A stretch of DNA of 8,470 bases from JAGOBX01 sp036733285 (GTDB lineage Bacteria > JAGOBX01): the NCBI GenBank assembly GCA_036733285.1, contig DAINAU010000175.1, forward strand, positions 1-8,470, written 5' to 3'. Positions 6,873 through 8,470 of this stretch are shown one piece after another. The position numbers and the translations under genes were made by a program. Under the pieces are notes generated by a model. The model saw nothing but the letters and a program-made list of their open reading frames with translations. It searched no databases and was not told where the DNA came from. The stretch's first letter is position 1; every line of letters begins with the position of its first letter.

Positions 6873-8132
6873 ATGATGCAGCCGGACAAACGCGAAAATG
6901 TCGTATTAGTCGGAATGACACTCGACGAATCTTTAAAATCGGAGTTGCTGAAATCTCTCGACGAACTCAAATTTCTAACTGAAACAGCCGGCGGCAACGT
7001 AGTAAAAATATTTTATCAAATAAGGGAATGCGCAGATTCAAAATACTTCATAGGTTCCGGAAAATTAAACGAAATAAAATTTGAATGCGAAAAACTTTCC
7101 GTTAATCTTGTAATATTCGACGAGGATATTTCTCCTTCTCAGCAGCGCAATCTTGAAAATTTTCTGCAAATCAAAGTAATCGACAGAACGGCTCTTATCA
7201 TAGATATTTTTGCTCTTCACGCTTCGTCAAACGAAGCAAAGCTTCAAATCGAACTTGCAAAATACGCTTACGAACTTCCGCGGTTGAGAAATATTTACAC
7301 CAGCTTTTCTCAACAAGTCGGAATGATAGGAACGCGCGGACCGGGAGAAACCCAGCTTGAGCTTGATAAGCGTTCCATAAAAAAAAGAATCTCGGCGCTT
7401 AAAGAAAAATTGAAACACGTTGAAACTCAACGCGAAACGCAGCGCAAGCAAAGATTGAATTCTCCGAACATTGTCTTTGTCGGTTATACTAACGCCGGAA
7501 AAAGTTCGCTTTTAAATTTTCTTACGGAAGCCGGAGCGCTGGTGGCGGATCGCCTTTTTTCCACGCTTGATTCAATGTCGAGAAAATATACGCTTCCGAA
7601 TAATAAAAAAATTATCCTTACGGATACCGTGGGTTTTATAAACAAACTTCCCCACCAATTAATAGAAGCGTTCAAAACTACGCTCGATACAGCGAGATAC
7701 GCGGACATTCTTATTCACGTAGTCGATGTTTCAAATCAAAATTTTGAACTCTGTATTGACGCGGTTTATAAAACGCTTGATGAACTTAAAATATCTAATA
7801 TCCCAATTATTACTTTCTTTAATAAATCGGACGTAACCGAAGTTAATCCGTTAAAAATTCATAAAAATAAAAATCTTTATCCGAATGTAGTTATAGGTTC
7901 GGCTAAGACCGGAAAAAACATAGATTTATTGATAAATAAAATTTCGGAAATTTTAAACTTGGACGCCGTTAAAACATCGCTCTCGATTCCAATTTCCAAA
8001 TACTATCTTTTAACTCAAATGTTTGATAAAATTCAAGTCGATAAAACCGAATTTACCGGTAATGAGGTCGTTGTCGAAATCGAAGCGAAACAGGATTACA
8101 TCGATTATTTAAAAAGATTGATTGAACTATAA
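6873..8132 (+). CDS. hflX: Ribosome-associated GTPase HflX
   Basis: A GTPase of the Obg-HflX superfamily. In characterised bacteria it binds the 50S subunit and splits stalled or heat-damaged ribosomes. The 419 residues cover the full family layout. The N-terminal ribosome-binding domain includes FIGSGKLNEI (59-68) and GPGETQLELDKR (156-167), followed by a charged coiled linker and the G domain. G motifs are all visible: G1 GYTNAGKS (204-211), G2 T231 in FSTLD, G3 DTVGF (251-255), G4 NKSD (317-320) and G5 SAKTG (343-347). The usual DPTxR after G2 reads DSMSR, a departure in switch I. The start at 6873 is chosen because family proteins begin shortly before the (V/I)LVG strand seen at 11-14; an ATG at 6876 is equally possible. 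No ribosome binding site is visible, so translation is probably coupled to the receiver-like gene that ends 9 bases earlier. Confidence 0.95.
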   Translation: MMQPDKRENVVLVGMTLDESLKSELLKSLDELKFLTETAGGNVVKIFYQIRECADSKYFIGSGKLNEIKFECEKLSVNLVIFDEDISPSQQRNLENFLQIKVIDRTALIIDIFALHASSNEAKLQIELAKYAYELPRLRNIYTSFSQQVGMIGTRGPGETQLELDKRSIKKRISALKEKLKHVETQRETQRKQRLNSPNIVFVGYTNAGKSSLLNFLTEAGALVADRLFSTLDSMSRKYTLPNNKKIILTDTVGFINKLPHQLIEAFKTTLDTARYADILIHVVDVSNQNFELCIDAVYKTLDELKISNIPIITFFNKSDVTEVNPLKIHKNKNLYPNVVIGSAKTGKNIDLLINKISEILNLDAVKTSLSIPISKYYLLTQMFDKIQVDKTEFTGNEVVVEIEAKQDYIDYLKRLIEL

Positions 8133-8344
8133 ATCAAATTTTATCGAAACAAGATTTTTTTCATTTCGGTTGCGGTAATGGTTTGGAAGGTTTAAAATTT
8201 TCGTTGCCTATCGGCTGGTTTTCTTAAATCCAAAAACTGCAATTAGTGTCTTATCAATATAAATTTCTTGCATTTAAAGACAAGAATATTTTTTGAAGAG
8301 CTTTGAAATCTATATAAATTACAGTGTCTTGGAACTTATTTTAA

Positions 8345-8369
8345 TCTTCAACTTTTAAAAAGTCGAAGA
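8345..8369. repeat. 25-base imperfect palindrome
   Basis: TCTTC at 8345-8349 pairs with GAAGA at 8365-8369, and ACTTTT at 8351-8356 pairs with AAAAGT at 8358-8363. There is one A-C mismatch, centred on A8357. Such a tight palindrome could be a protein-binding site or a hairpin with a minimal loop. No T-run follows it, so it is a poor terminator candidate. Confidence 0.5.
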
Positions 8370-8385
8370 AATCGTGAAACGATTT
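8369..8385. repeat. Small hairpin AAATCG-TGAAA-CGATTT
   Basis: AAATCG (8369-8374) and CGATTT (8380-8385) pair perfectly around a 5-base loop. It directly abuts the preceding palindrome, sharing one base. A 6-pair stem of this size is only modest evidence by itself. Confidence 0.35.
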
Positions 8386-8398
8386 TCAAATATTATAT

Positions 8399-8468
8399 TA
8401 AGCCGAATTTCCGGAAAAGGATTAAGAGCAAATTATAAGGTTATCCTTTTCCGATGAAATTCGGCTTA
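8399..8468. repeat. Long inverted repeat (23 core pairs with a 2-base bulge) at the right edge
   Basis: AAGCCGAATTTC (8400-8411) pairs with GAAATTCGGCTT (8456-8467), and CGGAAAAGGAT (8412-8422) pairs with ATCCTTTTCCG (8443-8453). The only interruption is AT bulged at 8454-8455. T8399 and A8468 add one more outer pair, and the loop is about 20 bases. It is much longer and more GC-rich than expected by chance here. It could be a bidirectional terminator, a structured RNA or the terminal part of a small repeat element. No T-run is seen before the window ends, so I do not call it a terminator. Confidence 0.75.
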
Positions 8469-8470
8469 GG

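Larger units (their letters stand above)
8133..8470. other. Non-coding region after hflX with several palindromes
   Basis: No gene with a start, ribosome binding site and recognisable product was found on either strand. Bases 8163-8226 are less AT-rich than the rest and read like protein on the minus strand (a short ORF start at about 8274 on the minus strand, then a second frame ending KPSKPLPQPK), but stops interrupt every frame. The right part carries three hairpin-forming palindromes described separately. The octamer AGTGTCTT occurs at 8245-8252 and 8323-8330. No clear terminator with a long T-run lies directly behind hflX; AAGATTTTTTT near 8151 has no stable stem before it. Confidence 0.45.

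Noticed and set aside
8118..8142. TTGATT/AATCAA hairpin overlapping the hflX stop codon, considered as its terminator
   Set aside because: The stem has six pairs with a single G-C pair, and the following T-run is only four bases; too weak.
8133..8470. tRNA or CRISPR array in the right-hand intergenic region
   Set aside because: No cloverleaf with GTTC-type T-loop and CCA-ready acceptor stem, and no regularly spaced direct repeats; only an 8-base pair of direct repeats 78 bases apart.

Overview
This is an AT-rich bacterial window. By eye GC is about one third, with many A/T homopolymers and A/T-ending codons next to a smaller set of cgg/cgc/ggc-rich codons. It carries six complete protein genes, all on the + strand, packed into three probable transcription units. 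I see no tRNA, rRNA, CRISPR array, insertion sequence or phage gene. Taxonomy is uncertain. A transamidosome GatA, a GAF plus HD-GYP c-di-GMP hydrolase with a long insert after the GYP motif, and many lysine-rich soluble proteins would fit an Elusimicrobiota/Endomicrobium-like or spirochaete-like anaerobe. That is an impression, not something the sequence proves.

Layout. Bases 1-302 are mostly non-coding and very AT-rich. They contain a short GC-richer patch (about 67-109) that may be the end of an upstream ORF, and a possible promoter. Unit 1 is gatA (312-1775), a GAF/HD-GYP phosphodiesterase (1765-3000) and a GT4-like glycosyltransferase (2993-4117). These overlap by 11 and 8 bases, so translation is probably coupled. 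Unit 2 is a single metal-dependent cyclase/amidohydrolase-family gene (4178-4966). It has a near-consensus sigma-70 promoter (TTGACA, 17-base spacer, TAAAAT), a strong AAGGAGG ribosome binding site and a 15-position hairpin behind it. Unit 3 is an unrecognised 598-residue protein with an N-terminal receiver-like domain (5067-6863), followed 9 bases later by the ribosome-associated GTPase gene hflX (6873-8132). Bases 8133-8470 hold no convincing gene but contain several palindromes, including a 23-pair hairpin at the right edge.

How the genes may work together. GatA and HflX serve translation: Gln-tRNA(Gln)/Asn-tRNA(Asn) formation, and ribosome splitting or rescue. The HD-GYP protein would lower c-di-GMP and may act with the co-translated glycosyltransferase on surface polysaccharide, but that link rests only on gene order. 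The cyclase-family gene looks like an independently and probably strongly expressed metabolic gene. The most likely undescribed item is the receiver-like protein. Its first 120 residues keep most phosphoacceptor-site residues of a response regulator, but its roughly 470-residue remainder matches no output domain I know.
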